Below, piece after piece: positions 39,178 to 52,600 of a DNA stretch of 64,000 bases. The stretch's first letter is position 1, and the number at the start of each line of letters is the position of its first letter. The position numbers and the translations under genes were made by a program. The stretch is taken from assembly GCF_003073045.1 (NCBI RefSeq), contig NC_037597.1:11691217-11755216 (forward strand), written 5' to 3'. The notes beneath the pieces were generated by a model, which searched no databases, was not told where the DNA came from, and saw only the letters and a list, made by a program, of their open reading frames with translations. This DNA comes from Pomacea canaliculata (lineage: Eukaryota; Mollusca; Gastropoda; Architaenioglossa; Ampullariidae).

Positions 39178-39187
39178 CACTTCCGGT
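39178..39187 (-). promoter_or_regulatory. ETS site in the COQ8A upstream region
   Basis: On the minus strand this reads ACCGGAAGTG, a perfect ETS/GABP consensus, about 200 bp before the untranslated first exon of COQ8A (donor at 38980). ETS sites are typical of promoters of mitochondrial and other housekeeping genes and often work in both directions. A putative + strand gene starts 50 bp to the right. Confidence 0.5.
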
Positions 39188-39236
39188 CTAAAGCGCACAC
39201 GAAGAGTTGTCTACCTTTTTGCTTGAAATCATCACC

Positions 39237-39736
39237 ATGGGAATCGCTGCACTAAATATGATGAGAGATAAACACAAAGTACACACGAGTGCTTACGAGT
39301 AAGATTTGCTTCTGTAAAAAAAATCAAAATTTATTAGATGTCATTTTACATCGAGATTGTTTGATATTGGAAAGTGAAGCTAGCAATTATAATTTGCTGC
39401 ACGTCTACACTTTACCTGGGTAAACAATTGATGAGGATTCTACTAACTTGCTTTCAGATGCACTGTCTTCAAGCTGTGTTTTCTTTCATGTATGTTTCTT
39501 TCTTCCTTGTCAAAAGAAGAGTTTTATTACATCCATAGTTGAAATCACGTTCTGTGCTTTATGTGCACAAATTTAGTTTTATTTGTTGTGGTTTATGCAG
39601 AGGTCGAAGCAATCCTTGCGGCATTGGGAGATTAGCCCTCGGCGTCCATAACAAGCATGAATGCAGCAGTTTTCATAAGTTCTTCAATTTACACATTCAA
39701 GTAATAGCGTTGAAATATTTCTCAATTGATCCGTAA
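39237..39736 (+). CDS. Possible two-exon small protein, divergent from COQ8A
   Basis: The ATG at 39237 has a strong Kozak context (TCACCATGG). Exon 1 (39237-39298) ends at an A|GTAAGA donor in phase 2. A good acceptor (GGTTTATGCAG) at 39600 joins in the matching frame to exon 2 (39601-39736). The total is 198 nt, encoding 65 residues that begin MGIAALNMMRDKHKVH. I do not recognise the protein. There is no signal peptide; the C-terminal part is weakly hydrophobic (FFNLHIQVIALKYF). ATTAAA soon after the stop could end the transcript. It may equally be a non-coding divergent transcript, or chance. Confidence 0.3.
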
Positions 39737-40049
39737 TTTACGAACATTAAAATACATTCCATATTGCATGACTTGCACAATGACATCTTGTCTCCAACCT
39801 ATTGTCATAAGTCATGACAAAAAAAAAAAAAAACAAAAGAAGAGAAAACTATATGAGGAATGTATTAAATTTTTACAAATTTACATAAATTATAAACTGA
39901 ACCCCAGTACAAAATATACTTGATCCTTCAAAACCTAACAAGGTAGATTTTAATGCCATAATGTCATTTTCTTTAGAAGCCACATATTTGCTGTATATAT
40001 GTTGTTGCCCTTGTCACTTTCACGCAACATAAAGGCTAAATATAAAGCT
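39737..40049. other. Short AT-rich spacer
   Basis: It contains a 15-base A run near 39819 and no recognisable gene. The 3' end of the minus-strand GPCR transcript presumably lies here. Confidence 0.4.
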
Positions 40050-41084
40050 TTACTGCTGGGAGTTGCATGTTTCTACACATGCAATTACGCCATGTGTGTG
40101 ATCTTTATCTAGAGGGTGCACACTCAGCTTCCTCCACTGAGACACTCGTGTAGTCACTAACAGTTTGTAGGCACATTTAAACTGCGTGCGAGCTAGCCCA
40201 AAGACTATTGGGTTCACAAGGGAATTTCCAAACCCCAGGACCAGTGTGCAATTCTTGATGATCTCCACAACCTGAAGCGACAAACCAGTGTACATAAGAG
40301 GTCCCACACACACATATGGTGCCCAGCAAAGAATGAACAACAGAAAAACTATGGCAGTTAATCTTGTTGTGCGAATCTCTTTTTCCATTTGTAGATTTTC
40401 CCTTGTAACAATCACAGTTACAGCATGGATTTGTTTTCGGTGTTGCCAGACAGTGGTAAAAATTTTACCATAAAGGAGTGTGGAAACAAGAGTGCAAATG
40501 CCTACTGTAAAGTATGCAGCCCAGATGACATAAGCTTTAGGCAATGTGCCATAAAAGTCACACTTTTTTTTTCTGCTCCAGTTGTTCCAACCCATCAGGG
40601 GCAGGAAACTTAATACAACAATGTAAATCCATAACACAGTCAGTGTTATTCCAACCTTACGTGGTGTTTTCAAGCGAGCATAGTGAAATGGAAAATGTAT
40701 CGCAACAAATCGGTCAATCACAATGAGCAAAAGATTATAGAGAGATGCTCCACATCCCAAGATTACAGAACCAAACCAAGTTAGGCAGGCTGTGCGGTTC
40801 TGGGTAAGTGACCCTTTCTGCAAGTAGAAGGCGACATACAGAGGGATGGTAAAAACAGCCACAAGTAAATCTGATGCTGATAAGCTCAGAAGCAGATAGT
40901 TTGTCAGGTTACGAAGACGTCGAAACACAAGCAGAGATGCTATCACTAGACCGTTGCCGCCAATTATCAGCGGAATAAAGATTAGTTTTATTGTTGCAAA
41001 TGTGATATTTCCTGCAATATTTCTGCTGTCCTCCACTTGAAACAAAGAATCATTCTCAGCAGACAGGTGCTCACTTTGATTCAT
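40050..41084 (-). CDS. Intronless rhodopsin-family GPCR, adenosine-receptor-like
   Basis: A single uninterrupted frame of 344 residues starting MNQSEHLSAEN. It has seven membrane segments: TM1 with GGNGLVIASLLVF, TM2 with LSLSASDLL, the TM3/loop-2 cysteine pair (TACLTW, KKKCDFYG), TM6 with CWAPY, and TM7 ending NPIVF. After TM3 it has DRF where most class A receptors have DRY. The loop after TM4, LPLMGWNNWS, resembles adenosine receptors, the basis for the tentative subfamily. Two potential N-glycosylation sites lie near the N-terminus and before TM1 (NQS, NIT). It is the intact paralogue of the gene at 25545-26575; COQ8A lies between them and all three are on the minus strand. The class A family call is firm. 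The ligand and G-protein are unknown, and the unusual DRF/NPxxF pair leaves its signalling mode open. Confidence 0.85.
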   Translation of the reverse strand: MNQSEHLSAENDSLFQVEDSRNIAGNITFATIKLIFIPLIIGGNGLVIASLLVFRRLRNLTNYLLLSLSASDLLVAVFTIPLYVAFYLQKGSLTQNRTACLTWFGSVILGCGASLYNLLLIVIDRFVAIHFPFHYARLKTPRKVGITLTVLWIYIVVLSFLPLMGWNNWSRKKKCDFYGTLPKAYVIWAAYFTVGICTLVSTLLYGKIFTTVWQHRKQIHAVTVIVTRENLQMEKEIRTTRLTAIVFLLFILCWAPYVCVGPLMYTGLSLQVVEIIKNCTLVLGFGNSLVNPIVFGLARTQFKCAYKLLVTTRVSQWRKLSVHPLDKDHTHGVIACVETCNSQQ

Positions 41085-44000
41085 GGTGTATGATTAAGTA
41101 AATGATCAGAGAATAGAGGTAGAGGGATGACACTGTTGAAGCATATAAGGACAAAATACCTTTCACCAAACAAAGAGCACAGCTAACACATTTTGTAACT
41201 TCCACTTTTCAACTGCCCTTCTGCCCAAAAATTCTTCTTTTATGCAATGACTGTGTCCTTCATTATTTATTAAAACTGAAATACAACCTTAAATCTGCTG
41301 CTTACAAATGTGTTTCTAGCTTTCCACCTGAAAGCATATTTGTGCTCAGGAGGGTGACAAAGCAACAATAATTCATCTCACATCCATAACAAGGTAAAGC
41401 CATATCGAGACGTGACAGATCAAGGTCACCACATGAAAAACTCGTGAACTCAAGCAGCAAAGAAAGACTTCACTTCCCATCTGGGCAATTAATTTTCCTT
41501 TAAATGGACCCCCCATCTGTTCTTTATTTACAAATATTCACGTGTTCCTCTACAACTTCATATGTAAAGGCAGCTGGGAGGACTTAGGCTATAAACTTGA
41601 TAAATTGTGCAGCATTTCTGTATGTTGAACAGACGGAATATATAAATAATAAGTTATACTTTCAAAGAGTTTAAGTAAAAAGTAGTGGGTTAGTGATTTC
41701 AACTACACTGCAGAATTTGAATTGCAAAAATGTCACTTCTTGTTTGGTTTCTTCATGGTGCCAAAATGATCTCAATAAACATAAATCAGCTGCAATAACT
41801 CTTGTGAAAATCCTTATTTTATACATTTGACAAACAGATGGAAGCTTGATAACGGAGGCATCCGGACATGAGGTGGTCCACATCTTTCTAGGGTAAGCTG
41901 TATTTGCACACCACAGAAAAATGATTCAATTAAATGCTTTAATCATTAGGGTTTACAAAATCCATTTCACGTCTCAGTCCTCCACTTTCTGCCAAGGGAA
42001 ATTTGTGATCACAGGAGGAAGTATGCTGGCATTCTAATGATGAACCTTTAGTGTATTCTTCACAATTTGGTCACGCTGATTTACACAACTTTACTTTATT
42101 TCAGTAAAACTAATTACAATTGTTCTCCCTAAAAGGTGCTGATAATGAGAAAAAAAAAAAAAATCACTTAAGGCACTTGCAGTTAAAGCTCTAAATATGT
42201 CCCGTATTACCATCTGTATAGCACTAAAGTGTCAAAACAATGCATTAATCATGAATCCACCTCAGTGAGGAAATGGACAGCTAGAAAAACATGCCTGACT
42301 TTGATATCATTTGTTTCAGAAATGGTACTAAACCATCCTCTAAAATGAATGGATCCACACATTACCATCATTAAAGTGATATTATATGCACGCACTGCAC
42401 TATTGCAATCTAAAGGGGATATGCATGTAACTCCAATGTATTACATAAAATGTCAGGAAGTGACATAAGACTACATTTTGATGTATCCCCAAATGGTAAA
42501 ACTAGGTTTTTACTGGGATGATACATATTCACAATGCAAAGTTTACAGATGTTTATCTTGAATGCCATCTAACAGTCTGTTACACTAGTCCGGGCTACAA
42601 TAAAGTTTTTTGCCATGTGTGCCAAATGTTGGAGAAAGGAAGTATGATCGTTTCAGATAAACGTGGCACAAAACTGAGGATACAATCTGGGAAAATGCGC
42701 TACTGACCGACAGTATGAGATCTTCTGCAATGCTTGCAGTAAGTAAATAAAACTGAAAATATATGTTGCAAAGCTAGTCAAAATTAAGTAAATATGGGCT
42801 GGGGTTGTTTTTTTTTAACATTACACGTGTCTAATGCTCTATTTTGATAGTCATTTTTTAATTTCCCCTACTTTAGCAATGTCTTTGGTAACACATTTTA
42901 AGGAAGAAAAAAACCAGGAAAAAATGTAAATACCTTCTTATGCATACATTCTCTCATACAATGAAAACTTAAGTCTTGTATCCGACAAAGTGTCAATGAC
43001 CAACATCTTTGTTCAGTTTTATTGAAACTTATTGTGGAACTGCATAATCATCTTGTGGTAATCCTGCAATTACTGGCTTAACATGAACATACTTTCACAG
43101 ATGTTAAAAAACTTGTCAACGTCATGCTTTGCTGAAGGAAAGGAGGTGCCCCAGTCAAAATAGACACTTGTGAAACAATCACACATCAAATACACCAGTG
43201 GCCTTATACCAATGTATATACCTTGTTACTACATTTGGCATAACCTACACAAGCACGCAGTTCACAACTTTTTTCACAACATCCTAAAATCAAATAAATA
43301 ATTTCATTAATTCGGCAAACAAAAACCACAGATTAACAACGTGACAATGCTGACTTAAAAAAGGGGTATGCATAGCATGCACGTAGCATCACTGTTATCT
43401 AGATATTCAAGCAGGGAGGAAGAAAGAACAGCAGAAGGGCACCTCCTTGCCACAGCAATCCAACCCCACAGCCATGCAACTTGTGCTTCAGTTCTAGCTC
43501 ACAACTACCCTGCACAGATGATACAAACAGGATGTGACACTCTTGTACTTCCTTTGGGAAAGTCAATCACCTACCAGAGACAGAGTACATAATATAGAGA
43601 GCTTTAAGTGGCTCAGACTCATTTAATGACTGCAGTTGTTGGCATCAAAATCTTTAGCTATGGCCCTTAAGATACCAAAAAAATTCAGTATCAGGCATCA
43701 TAATTTACTTATAGTCAGAAATCCCAACCAACTACAATTGTTTGAAATGTGGCAAGATGCAAATGCCTCATTTTAATTTTCAAGAATCGTAATAAAAGAA
43801 AAAAAATATATGTGTAACATCTGAGAAAAGAAACAAGCAGCTCAGCACTATCCCACACACGAGACTAAGCGAACAAGTCCAAGTAAATACTACTACAGTT
43901 GATAACACTTATATAACATTATTGCTTAAATCACGTCCCATTTTTCTCTACCCTTATAAGGCTGGTCAGAATTTCTGATTAACAAGCTATGCACTGCCAT

Positions 44001-46658
44001 CAACTCTCCATCTTATGTACTCTTGTATATCAAAGCTGTCGCTGTTAAGAAGTCATCACCAACAGGACTACATAAAGGTTTTTTTTTTTTACTCTGAACC
44101 TATCATATATTTATACATGTATACATAATGTAATTTACAAAAAGAAAAAAAAAAGTTAAAAAAAGTGTCAGGAGCAGATCAAGACTTCACTGTAGTGATC
44201 TGCTGCTGATGTAGATAAAACCCACCCCTGCCACTCCACTGCCAACCTGGCTACCTGTTGGCACAGAACAGTCATAACATGCACCCACGATTCTTGGACG
44301 TGCACATTATCACAAGTGAATGAGGGTATCTGCCCCTGGCCAGCAAGATGCATGGTGAAATGTATGGTGTTTGTGATGGTGTTGTGGATCTGTACAGTTT
44401 GATGGTACACGCTGCATGAGCTTTGATGACTGGAAAACAAAATGTCACACAGAATACCTCATAAAAGTTATTCTTCATATTCACAGTAATGGAAACGGAA
44501 AAACTTCATGTTTATTAAATGAGCTCTGCACTGCTCACCATGATAAAATGTTTTTTCATAATAAATATTGTTTATAATCATGGGGATGGGTGGGGGAGAA
44601 AAGAGGGGATAAGTATGAAAAAGTATTTCACTTATTTCATCTACTATTAAAAAGACCCCCAGTAGAACAACAAAGAAAAAAAATGTTAACAATGTCAAAA
44701 TAATATAGGTGGGGGCGGGGGGGGGGAGGGAGTGAAGAAGAATGTAACAGCCTCAAAATTTCACCTCCAAGGTGACCTGCTTTCAACCAAATATACAAAA
44801 CTAGAAAAGGGATAACTACAGATGATATTGCTTGAATAAATAAGAACAGCATAAAAGAAAGGTATACTTTCTGCTCCATCCAGAATTTGTACAATGCCTG
44901 CAATAAATAATGTACACCGTTAACTCTCTCAGTCCTTCACATACTCTTATGATGAGGATAAAAGTCCCAACCATCTGCTACAGTTGTTCTTTTGGAAAGG
45001 AATAATGATCACCAATGCACAACAAACTTTGACAGCACTAAATTTCCTCCAAGCAAATGAATACACTGAGATGGCTGCTCCATTCAATGATCATGTCAGC
45101 ATGGCTTCATGACACCTAAGCACTGCCACAAAATACTAGGATGTGCAAGTAACACTACATGTGCTGTCATCACAAAACATGAGATGCAGGAGCGTTATCT
45201 TAGCTGGTACCTCATCCGGCAGGTAGAAACATTCATGTGATGGCCAATGGCAAATATCCCCACCACCTCAACAAAGGAAAGACATCGGGCTGTGACAAAT
45301 CCAGATCTCATGGGTATCTTGTTAAACAATGTCATCTAGGAACAATGTCAAGCTTATGAATGAAATATGAAGATAGTGTTATAACATTTGGTTTCTTAGA
45401 AAGGAGAGTTCATGCAAAGAAAGAAGTACTAGGAAAAGAGCTTTTAATTCTGATGTGCAAAGATGGATCAACAAATTCAGGTTCCTTCCTGATGCATTGC
45501 ACGACAGAAAAAAGATACAATGAAAGAGAAAGAAGTGGGTAAAGGTTCCTTCTTAAGGCAAGATGGATATTAAAGGAAGTACCCGTTCATTCAGAAAACA
45601 CACAGCTCATTCCTTTGTCAAACATAATGATACCATGCTATGGAGAAAAAATACGACAAGATGACTTGTATGCTCCTAACCTCCGTCTCCAAATGGTTCA
45701 AAATAAATATGACTCCATCATACACGTTTTGTACCACTGTGACAGTGATTAATACAATACAGTAACGTGGTTAACAACTTTAGTTAAATAATAACAATCA
45801 GTTGGACTAAAACAGTAGCTTTTGTACATACAAATATTCCAGGTACTTACACATTGGTATATAATACAAAACCTCTCTTGCATGATAATATGATATCAAG
45901 TATGTCTAAGTAACACCCTTTTTCTAGAGGATTAAAGTTCTGAAAGTGAAGAGTACATTCAAATTTTCAAGAATGTACAAGAAAACACACACGCTACATT
46001 AACAGTAATCACTTTGAACCTCCATAAAAAAGAAAGCAACACCATAGAATAATATAACGTCACGAAACATGGTGTACCTACACATGCCTGAGCCGCCATC
46101 ACCACAATATTTGCATCAGTCTGTTTTTCATATCATAAAATGTGACAAGTGATAAAATACAACTCCATAGCACACTGTATAGTGAATAACTCTGTTTGAT
46201 GCTTTAATTTTTCCTACAGTGAACCAATGCTTTCAGCTGATGAAAGCATACTTTAAGGGAAAAAAAACTTGCTAAGAAAGTCACACAGTTTTCTTTTGTT
46301 GGGAGAATAACTTGGTTCTGTATGGAGTGAGATCAGGATGCCAGTCTGAACTCCATATCTACAAAAGTGGAAAGTAAGCCATGTTTCATAAACTATATGC
46401 AGCGATGTCCAGTTCACGAGGGGCTCTCCTCAGATCAGAAGAATATGCAATGCACTAACAATACAGGATAATAAAACCAGTAAACAGAAAGTAAACGAAA
46501 TAATCACTTTGAATGCAGCTTCACCACAGTACAGCCATTATGCCACCTCATAGTTTAGGGATAAAACTAGACTTTTTTTAAAAAAGGTATGGAGTCCAAT
46601 GAACGCTATCTATGATCAGTGTTTGGGAGATGTATGTTGTAACTTCTTGTTGGCTTAT
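41085..46658. other. Long AT-rich flank, probably including the NOVA 3' UTR
   Basis: No open frame here resembles a protein. Minus-strand AATAAA signals occur at 44511-44516, 43018-43023 and 41266-41271, so a 3' UTR of about 2-3.7 kb for NOVA is possible; NOVA genes are known for long UTRs. A G-run of about 16 bases lies near 44708-44728. The upstream region of the 40-kb GPCR lies at the left end. Confidence 0.4.
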
Positions 46659-49600
46659 TCAGCGTCCTGAGGCTTGGCGAGCTCTCTTGTACTCCTCCTG
46701 TTGGATGCGCTGTTGGATCATGTAGTTTGCGCGTGTGATGTTGGAGGGGGTGCCTGTGATGGACACTATCCGGTTGCGAGTGCCTGGTGCATATACACCT
46801 TTCTTGGATATCTGGATGTTGGTGCCCGTGAACTGTTGGATCTCCACTATACCCTTGCCCCCTGGCCCAAGGATGGCACCTACAATATTCTCTGCAACCT
46901 CGATGTCCTGCTTCGTGGTGCCATTAGCTTTGTCTTCAGTAGGACTGTACATACCAGTGCCCAGCCCAAATGAATTTTGGTTCATGTTGACCGTAGGAAC
47001 GCCAGGAGAGCGATCGGGAGCAGTAGGAAAGCCAGTGGCAGCAGTGGAGTAGTTAGCAGCTGCACCAGAGAAGGAATCACTGAGCATAGGGCTACCTCCA
47101 TAGCGCTCCCCAGCTGCTATACTAGGTGAGGAGCTGCCAAAAAGACTGGAAGAAGCTCCAGTAGAACCTGAGCTACCAAGACCAGATGATGTGGAGCCTA
47201 CGGGCCCAAAGAGACTCGCTGCAGAGGTGGAATTGTTGCTAGTGTTGAGAAAACCACTGGAGACAGTCGAAGATGTGGGGGTAGAGGCTGTACCTAAAGG
47301 CATCCCTTGCATGCCTTGCATGCCTTGGATCCCAGCTGAACCATACTGCTGACCAGTAGTTGCTGGAGAACCCATTCCCATACCAGACATGCCTGCTGGT
47401 GCCTGACCCAAACCAAGTCCCATGCCAAGGATACCATAGGATGCTAGGGTATTCATGGCAGCAGCAATTTCTTCTGTTGCTTGTTCAGCAAAACCAGAGC
47501 TGCGCAGGGTCATCTTTAGATTCTCCATTGCTGCACTTGTCATTGGCCCACCACCTGTCATGGCGGCTATATTTAAGCCAAACCCCATATTAAACCCATT
47601 TCCATTGACTCCATAGCCACCAAATCCACCACCAGCGAAACTATTGTTGTTGATCATTTCTGTGTTGCGATTCTGAGTAAATGCAGTGTTGGCGAAAGGG
47701 GATCCTGTGGGATTAGCACTTGCCACAGGTCCAGTGTAGTCTGCATAGCTGATATTTGGACAGCTTCCACTTTGTGGGTCTTCAATGATCTTACTTAAGA
47801 TCATGTCTATTGCCTTCTTATTAGCTTCCATCTCACCTGCACACAAGAAGTAACAGTTTTCATTTATTATATGCAAAGAGGCAATCCGGTACAAATAAAT
47901 TAACACCTATGCCAGAGCCATGCATTTCTGGACAAAAATTTTATTCAAATTTCACAATAAGATGAGAATGGCAACATTGTGCGCTTGTATACAGGCCTGT
48001 TGTAAACAATGACAACAAACCATCCATGTGCTGTAGACAAATTATATTGTAGCCGAGTGGTAGGGGGTTGTGGAGTGACGACAACAACTTCCAACACTCA
48101 AACAAAGGCAGGAACAGTCAGCAGGTATACGACCCTTTAATACATGGGCTAGTATAATGGCCACAGCTGCATCACATCGCCATAAGCTCTAAAAAGTCAG
48201 GGCTGTCCCTTCTCTGTCACATGTCTGTGCTCCCTCTCTGATCTACCGACGTCTGCTCTCTCATTTTGTCTCCACTCTGCCCTTATATACCTCTTGGAAG
48301 GCTAAACTTCACGATCCTCCTATATGGTCGGGGCAATTATCAGTTTACCCTAGCCAATCACTGCTGACCATGCCTCAGCAGATCCTGCCAACAACAAACA
48401 ATCATTTGCGGGCCCTGCCAAAACTAACAACCATGCTGGACTACCGGCCCTCTACAATATTAACAAGAATTATTCTCAGTCATCCACTACACTAGTCAAG
48501 TATTTAACACACTGAAGATGTGTGTTACTGAAACAGGTGTTATGATGACTATCGACAATAAATTAATCTTGATCTAGACAGTGTAATTACAACAAATAAT
48601 CACATTATGACCGTTTGAAGCAAACATCTAGCTAGGACACAACTCGAGAAAGTGTCATCTGTAAAAGGTCAAAATAAAAAGTTCCATGTCCTGGTGACTG
48701 TATGGGTAGTGAACGAAAATGGTTCCCCATGTCTACAACATAGCATGTACCTTGTATGTAGTAAAGTCCAACCCTTTGCCTCCCTTCCCTAACAGATTAG
48801 GTACCCATGTCTGCTAGGTTGGCAGGAGGGGTTTTTCAGTCACTGGACTGCACGGTCCTAATGCCATCGATTGCTTAAAGTTGATTACACTAACACAGTC
48901 GATGGAACCTTTTCAAATTATATGTATGATTTAATCATATGATAGGCTTTCTCATATTAACTAAACAACAGTCTTATCATATTAATTGTAAAATATTGCA
49001 GTTATTTTAAGCATACAGTCCTGATTTGATTTCTTCTGTTGATATATTTTTTACCTTACCAGCATGAACCATTCAATTTTAAACAGACTCTTGAAATACT
49101 TTTAGGACACACTGCTTAAACTTTAGGTTAAGTTAAAGGACTAGAGAGGGTGCATTGTTTTAAATAAATGGGTAAAGCTTGTTCCAAGGTACCATTTCCC
49201 CAAATCTAGATGACTCCTTTTTCTGCTCTCATGATGTACATCTACAAATCTAGATGACTTTCTCTCTTCTGTTATCATGATTTACATCTACAAAGATGAA
49301 CATGCAACGAAAGATGAAAATAATCATGACAAAATAATAATAACAGGATATATATACCACATTTCCCCAACATGGAGGTGAACTCAATGCACTTAACAAG
49401 ATGTAAAGGGCAGAACTTAATGATGCCATATGACAAAGAAGGGAATCACAATCAGGCAATCATACAAACACATATGCACAGTTGTTAGGAACATGAAGGA
49501 ACACAGAGAGAGGGTGGAGCAATAGTCAGGGTAAACCAGTTACAATAGGTGTTTCCAAATGAGGTTTTTTTTTTAAAACTAAAGAAAGGAAAGCATGGAG

Positions 49601-52600
49601 TGTCTCACTGCATGGAGAGAGGCAGTGCATTTCCAATACTGGGACCAGCGAAAGAGAATGGACAATGGATGGACCTTCCAAGTCTGATATGTGAGACAGT
49701 GAGAAAACCAGCGTGTGCAGAACAAACTGACTTGTAGGCTTGTAGGGTGACACAAGCTCACACAGAATGGCATGAGGCCATGAGCAACACAATAACAAAC
49801 CATTTTGCCATTTTGAACTGATGCGAGCCCAAGCTGGCAGCCAGTGCTAAAGTGGTGCACCATGGTTTGTCTTAGGTTTGTGGAATATGATGTGAGCATA
49901 ATTGTTCTGAACTCTCTGGAGCTTACTGAGCAAGTGGTCAGGAAGATCAACAAACAGAAAGTTGCAATAGTCAAGCATAGATAATACAAATGTCGACATA
50001 GCCTGCTTGTTGGAAACACCTGTGATGAGATATCTAATGTGGATGATCCTACGCAGTTCAAGAAAAGATGCACTATCCTGATGTCTGTGTTGTTGACCTC
50101 TTTCTATGCACAGTGATGTTTGTACACAAGTATTTCACCAACACAAGGAATATTCACCCACATTAAATAGTTTTGCAGGGGAAAAAGAGGAAATAGTTTT
50201 TTGCACTAAGATTTACCCAATTAGAAACACCTGTTGAAGCCCACTAGCCGCTAAAACATAATAATAAATGCAAAATTTATAAATCACATACTCACACTTC
50301 TAAGATGCAGCATGCTCTTAGCACTTAAGAACAAGAACGAGACATGGGCAACATACAAAAGGACAGAAGAACAACCAACAGCATATGAACTACAGAAGGA
50401 TAAACAACAGAAAGCACAAAGAGGAACAAAGTGACAAGACTGAGAGTAGCGTGATTTTGCAAAAGAAGATGACCATTGAAGAAGCTATAAATAGAAAAGG
50501 GGGAAAAGGTGTAAAAAGGACTAGCATTGTATGAACTGTGTTAAGAGTAATGTTTATTTACACTAGATTTGTTGCTTTGCAATGTAGCCAAATCAAAATT
50601 TTAAAATAAACATGTAATTGCTATGAATTTTGCTTATGTGGTACCTTTGTAGGCGCCTACAAATGCTGGTTAGTTGGTTCTGTTTTATGTCATGCAAGCA
50701 ACTAAGTGCTACAAATGCTGGGCTTTAACAAAGTAACTATCTCGAGAGAAGCAGAAACATCACATAAAGATCATACGCTATTTCTGTAGATGTTCTTTAA
50801 ATCTGCTTTAATATTATATTTTTAACTGAGCACTTCTTCAAAATCATTAGCTGGTACCTTTCATGTTTGTCATGTTTCAAATAATTGTTATTGAAAGTTA
50901 TTTCTAATGCAGTGACTCCACCAAATAAACACCTTTTAAAAATTATTTTATAATTCTTTACTGCAAATACAATAAGCTGTAACTGCAAACCCACATTTTA
51001 TTCTTCTGGGTAAACATTAAAGGGTTTTAATCTGGAGAAGTTTTAACGACAAAGTGGCTTTGACAGGGAGCAAAGTTGTGTTTACATTTGAATCTGCATT
51101 TACTTGCAATCTTCTTGACCTGAATTAATATGTAAACATCAGTATGATCACATATGCAGAGACAGCTGGCAAATAGCAGCCGTTCTTTCAAGTAATTTTT
51201 AAAAATGTTTACAAATGTTTACAAAATTATGGCTCTTGAGTCATGGGAATTGGGCAAAGCTAGCTAGTTCTAAAGCACAGCAAGCTTTGCTGATGATAAA
51301 TTGCATGGGGAAAAAAAACCTCTTCCACATCTGTAAAACATTCGTGCAACAAAAAAGCAAACTTTAAAACTTAAACTTTACCTGCAATTGTCACACATCT
51401 CTCAGGTAGATTAGTTTCCTTAGACTTCTGTGAGATTTGTACATAAGCTCCACTCTCTTCTTTGATCTGTTTTATATAGTTGCCGGATTTCCCAATGATC
51501 ATGCCTGCTGTGCTGTTAGGTACTAAAACCTTTATCTGCAGAAGACCAAAAAAAATTGTTGAAAGCAAGGAGGCCTAAGAAACAAATTTTAATATTTGGA
51601 ATGTACAGTTGTAACCAGCCCCAGCTTATGAGATATGATGGTGAGGGCAAGGATGCGTATGTGCCAATGTGCAGAGGGGTATGTGTGACAAAAGTCTCAG
51701 CACAATGATGCATGACCAACTGCCCTCAGCTGATGTTTCAGTCAGCAAAAATAAGGCTAAATTATAAGCAGCTTAACTGACATCAGAGGGTTGAAAGAGA
51801 TACGCTCATGCTCCACTTGGCCTAACAGAAGAATAAAAAAGCATACAAGCAGCAATATAAAATTGTATGTCACCAAAATACTGCAAACATTTTTGCCATC
51901 TTGAACAAGAAATGTGTAAGTATTTTACAGAATTCCATTAAATACTGCAAGGGACAAAATAAGATAACTAAATTACTACATCAATTGATAACTGTCTATA
52001 TCACGTCCTACAATATACACAGTAGGGAAGCAGCATACAAGAGTTGGCATTCGTTTTCCTCAAAGTTGACATTTTGGAACAAAATCTTTAAAAAAAATTA
52101 AAAGCAAAAATGATCAGATTTTTTAACGCCACAAATGAACAATTTAAAAAAGTCAAACTAATAATTTTATCCTATATTCATGGTTCTCAGACACGCGAGT
52201 GACAATGACTTACTGTGCAGAAAAGAAATGCCAAGTCTTCCATGAAGCATGAAGTGGGAAATGAAGGGATGATGATGAAAAATGGTTGAAATACCTCAAT
52301 TACCTGTCGATGCCTCTCATAATTAGTTTTGGCATCTTCAGGTTTAGGACTAGGATCAGGTTTTTCTCGAATTTTCTCCATGATGAAAATGTGAACTTTT
52401 CTGACAGCCTCAGCAGGGCCCATGATCAGACAGACTCGTTCTGTGGTGCCTGGAAGCAAAAAAGTGGTATGGTGTGATGTGACCAGGATAGCCCCTCATG
52501 CAAATAGGCTAGGACCAGAAGCATCCATTCTAAGCCTCACGCTGGTGAGAACTGTCTTTTGAACTGCTGGCACACTACTGGTGTGGTGGCCTCGAGGTCA

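Noticed and set aside
40288-40726. Short + strand frames within the right GPCR
   Set aside because: Antisense shadows of the intact receptor gene.
46674-47593. Three + strand frames within the last NOVA exon
   Set aside because: Antisense shadows of the KH3 and linker coding sequence.
48051-48067. AGCCGAGTGGTAGG, which looks like a tRNA A box and suggested a tRNA-derived SINE
   Set aside because: There is no matching B box downstream, and the block has LTR-type ends with a target duplication.
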